Shown piece after piece: positions 23,840 through 35,200 of a DNA stretch of 64,000 nt. Source of the DNA: Taenia hydatigena. Taxonomy: Eukaryota; Platyhelminthes; Cestoda; Cyclophyllidea; Taeniidae. The notes beneath the pieces are model-generated. The model made no database searches and was not told the origin of the DNA. It was given only the letters and a program-made list of their open reading frames with translations. A program made the translations under genes and the position numbers. Each line of letters opens with the position of its first letter. The stretch's first letter is position 1. The stretch covers positions 15,520,396 through 15,584,395 of the forward strand of contig JADWOT020000004.1 of the NCBI GenBank assembly GCA_036345935.2. Reading direction: 5' to 3'.

Positions 23840-24028
23840 TTATGTCGCTTTCTTCTCGTCGTCCTTCTTCTTCCCCTTCTCTCTTCCACCTAACCTCGAA
23901 ATAAGGCCGAATCTAAACGTTAAATCTTGCCGAAATAACCTTTGCAAAAGACGTTTTCTTCCAAGTAGTGCTTGAATTAAAAGTTTTGCAGCAGAAAGCA
24001 TAGTTACAATGAATGTGATTAGCCGCAT
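23840..24028 (-). CDS. Small basic ORF with hydrophobic N-terminus (62 aa), upstream member of a pair
   Basis: ATG at 24028, stop TAA at 23842-23840. Residues 1-21 form a hydrophobic segment (MRLITFIVTMLSAAKLLIQA) that could be a signal anchor or mitochondrial targeting helix. A strongly basic part follows, ending GREKGKKKDDEKKAT. The stop is 10 nt before the ATG of the next ORF on the same strand. I do not recognise the protein. It could alternatively be 5' UTR with a chance ORF; composition and the tight spacing argue mildly for a real cistron. Confidence 0.35.
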   Translation of the reverse strand: MRLITFIVTMLSAAKLLIQALLGRKRLLQRLFRQDLTFRFGLISRLGGREKGKKKDDEKKAT

Positions 24029-27000
24029 TTGCAACACCTTACAATTTATTGTTTTGTCTCTTCCTCTACCACCATCAGGGCCCAGATGTTTATTTTACCA
24101 TGACATCAATAACTTTTAATATTTTCTTCCTTACCTAATTGGTTTTGCTTTAGTCTAACGTGCCACTTTAATGTGGTGTGCAGGACGGGGTGCAAAACCC
24201 GTGTGGTTATCATCAAACATGTTGGAAAAATTAGCTTAAAGCAAGGAAGATGCCTGAAATGGTGGTAAAATGTTCTACCAAAGTAATAAATGAAGAATCA
24301 TGAGGCTTAAACATCCTGCACAAATTAACCTGTTAGAAAATTGTTTTGGCTAGAGGTTGTGCAGGATCATTACACCGGAGCGCAGTCCCGATAAATATGA
24401 CGAGCTTTCGACCACGCAGGCCACCGGAAGTACTCCGCCTAATAGTGGCGTTGTGAGGCTGCTAACAGACAAAGATAAAATTCCGTCTGTTTCATGTTTT
24501 CTATTAATTAGCTTTGATGATATTGCTTCAAACGGGATTTCGCCTGTGCGTCACATTACTCACATACTCTCTTGTCGCAAGGTTATTGCCTATTAGGGCG
24601 AAATAAAAATATAGCATTCGTCGCAAAACTGTAGCGAGTTTGGACTTTTGAAAATTGTACTTGGGCAATTTCATGCTGTGTATTTTTTCTTGGGTCTACG
24701 AAATCCCCGTTGATTCGATGTTTCAATTTGCTAAACGTCTATAATATTAGACATCATTTCTCAAAGAAGGATTGTTATTTTATTCTACATTTTGCAAATT
24801 TTCTTGGATAGACCTGCGTAAAATATTTACGTGATTCCAAAACCACTTTCCTTTCTACTCCTACTTCCTGTTACTCACTGCATTCACGCCAAAATTACAA
24901 TCCAATGGCTCACCAGCACCTTCCGGTCTACCCTGTGCAAACCTAAAATGCAATCTCATTTAAGTCAAAGTTCTTTTATCTCAACAAAATGATGGATTTG
25001 TTATGAGAGGCTTAGTAATGGCCACTGATGTCAGGCGTCGCTGTGGCAAGGCTTTGTTACATGCAGCAACAATGACTAATACGAGCCGCGCCTCCGAGTG
25101 ATTTAATCACAAGTTATTCTATTGGTTCCACGAACAGTGGAAATGCGGGGGAGGACCGTGTGGCATTCTCACAGTACATTTAAGTCCAAAAAAAGGATTA
25201 ATATTTTACAAGGATTAGCAAAATCGAGATAATTTTTCACTTCTTAGTGTTCCGAGACTCTGCGTTTGGTCCTATATTAAACTAGGCATCTTGATATGTA
25301 CACTTTAACTCCACATGGTTCTCCTAAAAGTCTGTTTTATTAAATAAAAATATCATTATAATGGATATTTAATTATCACTTCAGCTACGTTTCAATAGCC
25401 CAAGCAATTTGAACGCGTCTTGTAAACGTTGACCGAGGTAATAGACCACTTTCTGAGTCTGTAAACTTAGCCTCATTGATAGCTGGCAAATACCAAGGCA
25501 CTTAACACTTGGTGACCGCTTCACCAGCAGCAATGTTGATTTGGCACGGGCAAATATTTGTCAGTAAGGAAGGAAGTACAGTTGAAATTTCATTTTTTGC
25601 CCGAAAGCCACAAGGCAAAGTCGTCATGCCAATTTGAACAAAAAAGTGCACATTTTAATAAAATTTCAGGAGTAAGGGATCTCCGCGAAAAAGAACCTAC
25701 ATTTTACACTTTTAAGAATGCGCTCTCGGAGGCACCGAAAGCATTCTTCAAAAATTATATGATACTGTAAACCTGGATGTGCTGAAATTGTTCCTCCTTC
25801 AGGCTCTAAAGACCAAGGAGATGTTTGCGGCAAAAATTCATGCCATTGGCTGATTCGTTGTGATAAACGTTCCTTGGTGAAGTCAGCTTATTTCTAAAGA
25901 GGGATGGGGGTTGTAAATTATTTTCATGTTGCACTTTATATGGGTAGCAATTTATCCACCATTGTTCTCCATCACAATATTTTGTGCCTTATTAAATGTA
26001 ACAACAAAAACAATAATGACATATGAGTTTTGGGGTGACTGAGAAGGAAGCAGCACTTGGCAAGTGGTTCCGTGTATTTATTGTTTCGTCTGATAATTGT
26101 TTGGTCACGCACACTGCTTGTTTACATAGGTTTCCTTTAATCTACTCAAAAAAATTTGTGTCCCGTAGCAGTTGTTTTTATGATCTATTTTTATTCACTT
26201 GTTCAACTAAATCTTCATTATAAAAAACTCGCAATAGAACTTTAAATATTACTCATAGATGAAAGTGTAAATCGGTAAAAAACTTGGAGGATTCGCAAAA
26301 TAATAAGTGTTAGCCAAAAAGTTATCTAGTGACTTTTTAAAGGCGAGAAAATTATTAAATACTTTTACAAAAGTTACAAACTATGAATACTTTACAAATT
26401 TTAGTGTTTGCGCATATATGCTTCATAAGGATCTGGCCAGCTTGTCAAAAAACTATCATCAAACCTTGGCCTGGTTTTAGCTCCCAGGACTTCTCTGAAG
26501 ACGAAGTTCTGAGGTAGGCTATGCATCGTCAGTATGCGGAAGCACCAGGGGGATACTGGCATGGCTCAGTAGCAGAGTCTTAAGTGTCCTTATGCAAATC
26601 GTCAAAGCATTTCGCTACCACTGCACTTCCACTTCCAAACGCCTAGTCAGAGGCGTAAACGGCCGTCATGTATTCCACTTCAGCACATGTCAAAAGTCTG
26701 CGATCGAGCCTGTGGTGAGTGTCTAACCCGCGTTAAGAAAGTGTTCCGTCTGAAAAAAACAAGACATGATGCGTAAAGCGGGGGATTGCTGTAGGCAGCA
26801 TTTGTTTCTTTACAAGGATGGTTGTTAACATTCCATTTTGTTTTGTCTGTCGACTGTAAGTCCGCGCAGCTTTCAACAGTCGGACATTTTACACGCAGTT
26901 CTAAACCAATGTCATTTTCATTAGTATGACGTAACTAAAAACAAACAAATTTGATGGTAGTAATTAATAAAATATCCCAGTTTTAGCATTGTTTTTAAGT

Positions 27001-27580
27001 AGGTACATTAGGCGTCGAGTACATGTCAAATGGCATTCTTCATCACCTTAATGGACTTACTAAGATTAGATTTATTCACTTCTTTATGAAATCAGACTTG
27101 AACGATACGCCATTCTCAGCCTTATATGCTTGTAACATAACAAACCTTTATTTGCCCATGTACGCTGCCCTTTTTGCAAAAGGGTATTTCTCAGATGATT
27201 TGTTGAATTAGCTGCATTGCTGAGGTAACTTTATTCCGATCTCTTTGATAATTCTAGGGTTTCACCAACTTTGACCTACAGTACGTGTTAACTTATATCC
27301 GTCTATAAAAAGTTCTATTAAGCGAAAATGTCGGCCATAAAGCTTGAAAGTTTTCTTCTTATCTTTATTTAAAAGGAAGGTAAAATCTGTTTGAGGCATA
27401 CTGCTAAGGGAGAAATAATAAATTTTCCCTTTCTTGAATTTCTGACCAACTCTTGCTTATGATAAAAAAATCTGTGTTTTTCCAACTAACACCAACTACC
27501 AACTATAATTCAGAATTTATGAAAACTTAAACCGACATTCGCAGAGGCCGCAACTAATCATCCGCCTATTACTTTTTGTT
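24029..27580. other. Non-coding interval before GPCR 1
   Basis: AT-rich and largely featureless, apart from repeat R2 near 26.5 kb. An ORF at 24357-24596 (+) is slightly less AT-rich than its surroundings but has no recognisable motif. Confidence 0.4.
26495..26860 (+). repeat. Dispersed repeat R2, copy 1
   Basis: By eye this aligns co-linearly with 43725-44075 through several blocks: a CTTAAGTGTCC / CCAAGTGTCC block, a CATGTCAAAA block, a GTCTAACCCGCGTTAAGAAAG / GCCCAACCCGCATTTAGAAAG block, a GACATGATGCGTAAA / AAATGATGTCTAAA block and a final TTAACATTCCATT / GTAACATTCCAATT block. Less AT-rich than its flanks. No ORF; class unknown. Confidence 0.5.
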
Positions 27581-27670
27581 AAGTATTTTTAAAAGTTCGC
27601 TCAATTTAAAAAACATGTAGGTGGTTTCACCATCGAAATACCCATGGCATACAGAATCGGCACAAGTGTA

Positions 27671-27730
27671 GCCAATCGTCCATTGTTAGCCTTCATCCTC
27701 CCAACCAATCGGAGAGCGGGTGATGACGCA
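27671..27730 (+). promoter_or_regulatory. Putative promoter elements of GPCR 1
   Basis: Two CCAAT boxes (GCCAATCG at 27671-27678 and CCAAT at 27705-27709) and a CRE/ATF-like TGACGCA (27724-27730) lie about 165-220 nt upstream of the preferred ATG. The stretch is also richer in GC than the intergenic DNA before it. This supports reading the in-frame ORF upstream of 27893 as 5' flank or leader, not as protein. Confidence 0.3.
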
Positions 27731-27892
27731 TCGCGGTTTCGACAGCGAAGAAGGCTATCTCCTCTTTTCCCACATGTCATTTCTCGCAAGCGCACACATA
27801 ACATCCACTTATTCATTCAAACGCTCTATTCTTCAAGGCCTAGCCATCTGACAAACTCTAGATCCCTACATGGGACCAGTCTCTCGACAGAC

Positions 27893-29008
27893 ATGACCAC
27901 CTCTGCCGACATGCAACAGGCGCTCATGGCGAATCGGTTGAAGACCGTCGCCATGGGCTATATGGGAGGCCCCGTGTGCGTTGTTGGGATTGTCACAAGT
28001 GCCCTTAGTCTCATTCTTTTCAAGCGCGACACCTCAACAACGCTTAGTACTCGTCTCCTCCTCTCAGCCATCGCTGTGGTGGATATATTCTTCCTCTTTT
28101 TTATGTTCCTCCTATGGTGTGTCAGACGCTTCCTCCCTCAAGATTCATTGGCATTCCGACAGTTTGACAGTCCTCTAGTCTTTGGATTCATCTTCTACAT
28201 GAGCAATGTTTTTGAGCTCTATCGCAATTGGCTGGTCGTGGTGATCGCCGTAGAGCGTCTCCTCTACTTCCTTAGACCCATCGAATTCAAGGTACTATGG
28301 AGTGTTAAAAAGGTCGCAGCTATTCTCATCTCCCTTTGCCTCTTCTCTTGCTTCATTCGTATTCCCGTACTCATCTATGGGATTGCTAAAAAGTCCCCGA
28401 AATTCGATGACTCTGTTACTAAATTAACTCGACTGATCCATTCTCTGATAGACTGTGTTGTGTTAACTCTAGCACCCGTTACTTTAATGGTCACTTTATC
28501 AGTAGCCACTACATTGCGAATTAACGCAGTAGTTAAGACAAAACTGCGTCTAGTAAACAGCAATTTCAGCCAACAGTGTCGAATATCACAATCGCCTCAG
28601 CAACTGCTTCAACCGCACGACCAGCTAAACCCCCTCCAGAAACAAGAAGATACTCCATCACGAAAACACTATCGCATCGTCAAAATTCTACACACCGTCC
28701 TAATTACCTTTATAATCTGTTCCACGCCTTCCATTCCTGCTTCAATTATGCACTTCTATACTGTCTTTCATGAGATAGAGGGTGGACGAATAAACTATGT
28801 CTCAGAGGTGCTGACTGTGATAGCCAATTTCGGTTCTCTGGTCAACTCGACCTCCAATTTCTTCGTCTACGTGGCACAAAGCAAGCGCTACCGCTACATA
28901 CTGGCCAAAATCCTTATGCTTGATCGGTGTTTCGCCTCACTGCATCGAGAGCCAAGCAGTACGCAGGAGACTTGTTGCAACCTGCAAGAGGATGGAAAAA
29001 CGCAGTAA
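27893..29008 (+). CDS. Intronless class A GPCR, FMRFamide-receptor-like / flatworm orphan (GPCR 1)
   Basis: 371 aa from the ATG at 27893. Seven hydrophobic helices: about 27-45, 54-76, 95-126, 139-163, 183-208, 263-288 and 304-328, then a basic helix 8 (SKRYRYIL). Class A landmarks: Asp64 in TM2 (LSAIAVVD), Trp113, Glu121-Arg122 of the DRY-type motif (VERLLYF), Pro279 in TM6 and NFFVY (322-326) in place of NPxxY. Departures: Ser replaces the TM1 Asn, TM6 has CSTP instead of CWxP, position 3.25 is Phe97, and no Cys is present in loop 2, so the standard disulfide is missing. The third intracellular loop (about 209-262) is long and Gln-rich. The ORF extends 83 codons upstream to 27644, but that part is basic and overlaps promoter-like elements. 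It is a paralogue of the gene at 56711. The ligand is unknown; neuropeptide sensing at the plasma membrane is the likely role. Confidence 0.9.
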   Translation: MTTSADMQQALMANRLKTVAMGYMGGPVCVVGIVTSALSLILFKRDTSTTLSTRLLLSAIAVVDIFFLFFMFLLWCVRRFLPQDSLAFRQFDSPLVFGFIFYMSNVFELYRNWLVVVIAVERLLYFLRPIEFKVLWSVKKVAAILISLCLFSCFIRIPVLIYGIAKKSPKFDDSVTKLTRLIHSLIDCVVLTLAPVTLMVTLSVATTLRINAVVKTKLRLVNSNFSQQCRISQSPQQLLQPHDQLNPLQKQEDTPSRKHYRIVKILHTVLITFIICSTPSIPASIMHFYTVFHEIEGGRINYVSEVLTVIANFGSLVNSTSNFFVYVAQSKRYRYILAKILMLDRCFASLHREPSSTQETCCNLQEDGKTQ

Positions 29009-29013
29009 GGGGC

Positions 29014-29027
29014 TGTGTGTGTGTGTG
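29014..29027 (+). repeat. Short TG tract just after the GPCR 1 stop
   Basis: About seven TG units begin 5 nt after the TAA of GPCR 1, within the presumed 3' UTR. Confidence 0.7.
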
Positions 29028-29277
29028 CGTACAGGTGCCAGATTGGGCCACTTTTTCACTATCTCTACCTTCATTTCTCTCGTGCCAACAAGCGCGCACA
29101 TGAACACACGCAAGTCTTCTGTAAATATTCATGTTCCATTTCAATTGCCTTCCCCCCTTTCCTCTGACTCTCCTTGTCCTCTTTTGCAAGCATGAAATGG
29201 GTTTTTCCGCGCGTATGTGGCAATGGAATGCATAAGCTGCACCTTTGTGCGTGTGTTAACTTGCAAATCAAATTTTT

Positions 29278-29283
29278 AATAAA
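29278..29283 (+). terminator. PolyA signal of GPCR 1
   Basis: AATAAA about 270 nt downstream of the GPCR 1 stop codon, in T/A-rich sequence. It implies a 3' UTR of about 290 nt. Confidence 0.55.
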
Positions 29284-29299
29284 TCTTTTTTTAAGAACC

Positions 29300-32200
29300 A
29301 AAACAATTTGTGTGAAAAAGGACTTGTATTTTACTGGAGGTTTAAAAAATTGTTTTGCTTGTTTTATTATCTGAATAGTACAGTCTATAATTCGTCGCTA
29401 AGGGAGAAGTGCACACTGAGACTAATAAGGAACGGCCTTATGTAGGGATTACAGAATAAGACATCATGCGATCGTGAAACGTAGCCGTATCACTGCAGTA
29501 TTCATGGTTATCTTGTTTGATAAAATTACGATAGCAGTGCTTCTATTTTGGTCCATTCGCAGCCGAAATAAGGGGAACAGGGGACACCGAAATTCATTGT
29601 GCTCAATCGCAGGACCTAGAGACACCGTATCACATAAAATTTGGGTGAGTTCCTACCCAAATGGGAAGCCGTAAAGACCGTTGGTATTTTCAGCTTCAAA
29701 GACATTAATAAGTTAGGGTTTTCTCACACCTACCAGCATCAAAGCACTCTGTAATATTCAATGGAGAAAAAAATTGATGCTAAGAAACTTGTCAAATTAA
29801 AGGGTTTCCACTAAAATCGGTACTTTGGGTGGATTGTAGGGATTATCATTTCTAATTCAAGAATCAGAAATTTAAGACTGCTGCATTTTGTTTAATCTCT
29901 TTTACAACCATGACAACCAATCACAAACGCTTGCTGGATTAAATTTTTTGTTTGTCTTTAAATTAATATCTTAGGATACTGAGAAGGAGGGTGGTAATGA
30001 AATGCACATTTATCAATTGCTGACTTTATAAAGGCTATGGTTTATTATCGTGTAGGTGCGTCTTTTAGTATGGGAAACTAGCATGATAAAAACATGGGAG
30101 TTGTTTTGTGATGTAACATGATTTGTGTTGATCTGGTGCATTCGAATTAGTGCTAAGCGTTGCATTCTTCGTTGCAAAAACATTAGCACCGAATCCAAAT
30201 ATTTTTGTGGAAAACAATATTTGACTGTGATAAACTCTCTTAGGTACATAAAAACGAAACCTCGACTGCATAGACCATTGGCAAGACGAATTTGAGAAGA
30301 GAAAGCAATTGTTTATGACATAAAAGGCAAACACGACACCCTTTAGTGAGAGTGAACTTGTGCTGTAATAGAGAGAATATTGTTTTAGTTGTGCACCTTG
30401 CTGTGGCATTCTTGTCACTAGTAACATAAACCAAACTGCTATTTATATGATTTTTAAGAAGGCGCCTTTAACGGATAACCCAATCACATATTTTAGTATC
30501 TAACTGTCAAAAGTAGTATAACTAAGGGAATCAGTCTTTGCAACGGTTAAATTTACTCTAATCAAACCTACGAACACAAATGTCGGTGTCAGAAAAACTT
30601 GGGTTTCCTCGGCAGATTTTAAGTTTAAAATTTCTATAAGTTGAAGATGACACATGATTGGCATTCTAATAAATTAAAAACCTTTAGTCAAGAAAATGTG
30701 CTGTTTTGCCACATCGAAAAGGAAGGTTGCTTCTACTTTAAACTGCTACGCAAAATATTAAAAGTATTCTTCTGATTTGATGATGTCGAATTTGAGTGAG
30801 AGCAGGGCATGCATCCCATGCACATGACCAATCATCACCTCCAGACAGCTTTTATTTTATTATTTTTGACCTATCACTTTTAAAATAAAGCTCCTCATGA
30901 CCTGGCTAGGCTAAAGCAACGCTTTTGAGCTGTAGCGTTTATTTAACTCAGAAGTACTTGCAAAACAGGTGTTTTAGTAGCATCAGATTTTGTACAAGCG
31001 CATGACTTAAAGAACACGGATAACTCATTTTGCAAGGCGCAAAAGTGCACATAGGATAGCGAATTCCCTGAGGAACACTAATTTTTGATAAGGCGGTAAA
31101 AATAACTTTGGTGCTGCTAATAATGCATCTAAAATAATGTTGGGCCAAAAGAAATAGACTGTGGCAGCATCAAAACTCTTAGGCATCTGCTCCACTTCAA
31201 GGCAGGAGTTCGTGGCATTAATACAAATGTGCAATAAATTTTTACTCCGAGTTTCGCAGTCTTAGCAGACCAACCTTAAGCGAAAGGTTGTTTTTCTGAG
31301 GATCAAATAAAGTACAGTAACGTGCCAAATAAGACCGACTATTAATAGTGATTGAACTCCTTACAAAAGCTAGCTTTATCTTATTGTCACAGAGGGCTAA
31401 AAAGAATGCCATCTTGTCATTATTCGGATATGTCAAGCTCAATTTACACCGTACTTTTCCATATTAATTTCCTTTAGATGATGTTATGTGCGAAATAGCA
31501 CTTATTCCAAAAATTCACGTTTCAAATTTAATTTATAACAGTCATGACCTTACGTTATTAACGCCTAATTTTAGACTTTTTAATGAATATCCATTCATCC
31601 TTAAAATTTGGAGACAGGAAGCAATTTTACAAGGAAATGGAGAATTGCGTCAGAAGGTTACTTAATATTAAGTTTGATTCCGTTCCGTAAATCAAATTTG
31701 GAATGAAACCTCTATTGCGCACTTCGCAGCCAAAATCGCCGTAGCAACCGTGTAAGGTGCCAGATAAAATAATCACATTAATTGTTTGCTGTCTCGTCTC
31801 CTGCCGTTAGTTCAATTCGTCCATTTTACGAAGTGGATTCAAAATTTTGCTACACTTTGATGCAAGCGAGTTTTCTATAGGGATTAATGTTCAAAACGGT
31901 CCCATTAAACGCAAAAAATAACGTTGAAACTTGTGCCTAATAGCTAAACTGCTATTGATCCTCTTGATGTCTGCGGCTTAATCTTAATCAGGGATTCCAT
32001 AAAAACATGGATTTGTGCAGTGGTGTCCAGAAGAACTAGGTAAGTTAGAGGGCATAAAGATAATCGAAAATTTGCATCAGGGTTAGTAATAATTGAACCT
32101 ACAAGATTGTTTCATTTAAAGAGCTATTTAACGAAAAAATGTTGCCAGGATATTAAAGTACCACGTTTTTATTTCGTCTTGCGGTGCGTTACTTTGTCTG

Positions 32201-35200
32201 CAGGTTGGCAGACCGTTGCTGAGTAAACAGAGATGGCGATAGGCAAATGATAGATTACAGCACATGGATACCTATCATTGCACGTAAAGTTCAACTAATT
32301 ATTTATCACAGCAACCAAGAACAGTGAGAGTAGCGCAGGATAGACAGTCCCTCCGCAGGAAGGTCGCAGGAGCTTATAGTGAATAATTTTATGGTAGGGG
32401 ATAAGGTCGTTGTGGTTTGGGTGTTATTCCGAGGCAAGGTTGATGTTAGCTTCCGACTGCTAGTTCCAACAGCCTGAACCACACTGCTTACTTTGTTTTT
32501 GACCAAACCATTTCATCAGTCCTTGCTTACTTATCTCTGTCTCGTTAATCACTATTTACTTTAATTACTTATAGCCGTCAGTAAATATCTTCACAATCAA
32601 CTTTTTCTCCATTTGTTTTTCCACATTCATATTATTAAGTATCAATTTTCCGGTCATATAGGTACGTGTATCCTTCACTTTGAAGTGTGCATCTAACACG
32701 ACAGTAAGTTATCTAAGCACTCATTCCTACATACACGCAAGTCGTATCTACCAAGGTCTACTGAATTTGTGAGTACCACCCCAAATTATCGTGAACCGGC
32801 AATAAATTAGGGACCCTTCATGCCATCGGCTTACCTTAAGGTGAGAAAGAATTGCCTGTACTTCTTATAAGAGCATCTTTAAATCCCCAAAACGCTGCTG
32901 CAAAACTTTTGCTCTGAGTTGTTGATTAAATCAGTTAATTAATACCACTGTTGGAGCCATTCATGAATTCAATGTAGTCTTTTATGCGCATGCAGTTTCG
33001 GGTAATGATCATGTTGGCTTTTAGAGGCTGCCAATAAAGGCTTTTTGGAGGAAAAAAATGCCCGAAATGTTAATGATTGTTTCCATTTTAGCATTAGTTC
33101 GTGTAATCTTGACTGATGATATCAATATGGCTTTCCCATGAAACTTAACTTATATTTTAGCGCTTAAGCTAGCTAACTACAACGTTCCAAAGGATTTAAT
33201 TCGGGAAGTAATTTTGTTAAAGTCATGAACTCAAAGGTAGAAGACTAATGAAAGAAGCGAATTGTTGAAGGCCTCAAGGGCCCGAGTCATGCCAAAATAA
33301 TAGAGTAAATAATAATTAGCATTTGATTATAAGTATGCCATCAAAAATATATTGTAGACATCTACAGTATTTTCTTATTACGTATTTATAATCCGTAAAT
33401 AGCACTTCATAAATAGCCTGGTAGATACTAATGTCTCTAAAGGTGGTCAAATCTTTGTCATTTTTAATCAAACAAACATCAGTGAGTACAATTTTTAGCT
33501 ACTTCCTTTAACTCTACAAATTCTGCTATTATAGCATTGAGTAAACTACTATCTTCCTGCGTTAGCAAAAAGTTGTCGCGACGTTCAAAAAATTAGCCAA
33601 AACCAAAAGAATGGTTTAGTACCAATCTAAAAGGATGTTGTTGATCATGCCTTACTGATTCCCATGGTCATCTGATCCGGATCCTTCTTCTGGCGTTTAT
33701 ATGTTTGGTTTGTGATGGGATCATAAAGCGGTTGCTACTATTTTCTTTGAATGTAGCTGGTCCCTTTCCCCTTCCTGATCTCTTTTCCCGTGAGAAACAC
33801 CCTTGTCATGCAGACAAGATCGCAATTGGAGAAAGGAACATGGCACCTGGCCGCACCGTCCCTCATGTACCGCATTTGCGATTCAGTGGGAAAATCTAAA
33901 CATTAAACTCTTTTATATTTTTTGGAGATTTCCCAAGAAGCAAAGGGTACATCCGATACAACTGACGCTGGTTATATAGGGAGCTCGAAGATGAATACGT
34001 CAGTGCGGTCGTGATATACAAACAAAAACAAGGATTTTTCTACTGCTTTTTAATGTCTACTGTAAGCTGCTATGGTGTGGTAATGCTTTAAATATTTTGT
34101 AATTTAATGTAAAAGCGCCTTTATGCTTGGGTTTTAAAAATCAAGAGAAATTAAAGACTTATTGAAAGTTGTATTAGAAGGAGATCTGCTATCAAGTAAG
34201 CCAGATAAAGTAAAAAGCAATTTTATTCTTTTGTTTTTTAATTGTTTTAAGTAAAATTGTCCTCTCTGCAAGAGTCTTTGTTTGCACTCTTCTACCTGAA
34301 AATAGGAGCTTGACCAAGTAAATAAATTTTCGGAGGTTTCGGTAACGAAACAAAACAGATGTATATGTTCTGGGCCCGCTTTGCGGAAGAAAATGATTCC
34401 TTTCTGAAGTGTCCACACACTTTCCGAATTCGCCTTTTTAATTGCTGCGGAAGCAGGCAAATTACCGACGCCCACACACTAAAGTCCTACAAATTATTTC
34501 AACTTAAGGAACAGTTTTGCCATGGTAAACACTGTAGAATTTGGCAGCATCAGTGGCACAGAACGGACCATCATCTTAAACAAGAGGAGCACCTAATTTA
34601 CACCACGACCTCTAACAAGAGACGAAGAGAGAAGGGGTGTTGTTTAGATTGCCCGACCTTGAGTTGAATGGCGAGTCATTTTTGTGTGTCGGATAGAGAT
34701 TGAATGGAGGTGTCCTGCTTTACTTCGATTGACAAGAAGATGAAGTATTTGAGTTTAAACAGGTTTCTTTGATTAGCTCAACATAAAATGCAGCTTTTGG
34801 ATGAACCTCTTTTAAAGACCTTGCAAATCAACCCTTGTAAAATATAAAAGAATATTAAGTGAATGGGCTTTAAGGGATGCACAAGCGTCTGTCCTTTGCT
34901 ACGGTTTCCTTTCCCCTTGTTTTGCACCTTCAAACATTAAATGCCAGTTGAACCGGATGCCACGCAAAATTATTAGCCTCGCCCATTCATACGCATTTCC
35001 AAGGATGCAGATACTTCTCATAAAGTTTGTGTGGCATTTGAAGAGTTTGCGATATGCCCCGGGTTGAATATACGAGCCCAAAATAAATTACGTGTCACTA
35101 TTAAAATTCGCGCAGGAAAGAAGTCACAGGTTTGATTTTCATTTGTATAAGATTGGTAAGGGCCTAAAGTAAATAGGTGCCAGTTACGCCTATTACCAGT

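Noticed and set aside
28914..29301. ORFs on both strands over the GPCR 1 3' end
   Set aside because: Shadows of the receptor and of the TG tract in its 3' UTR.
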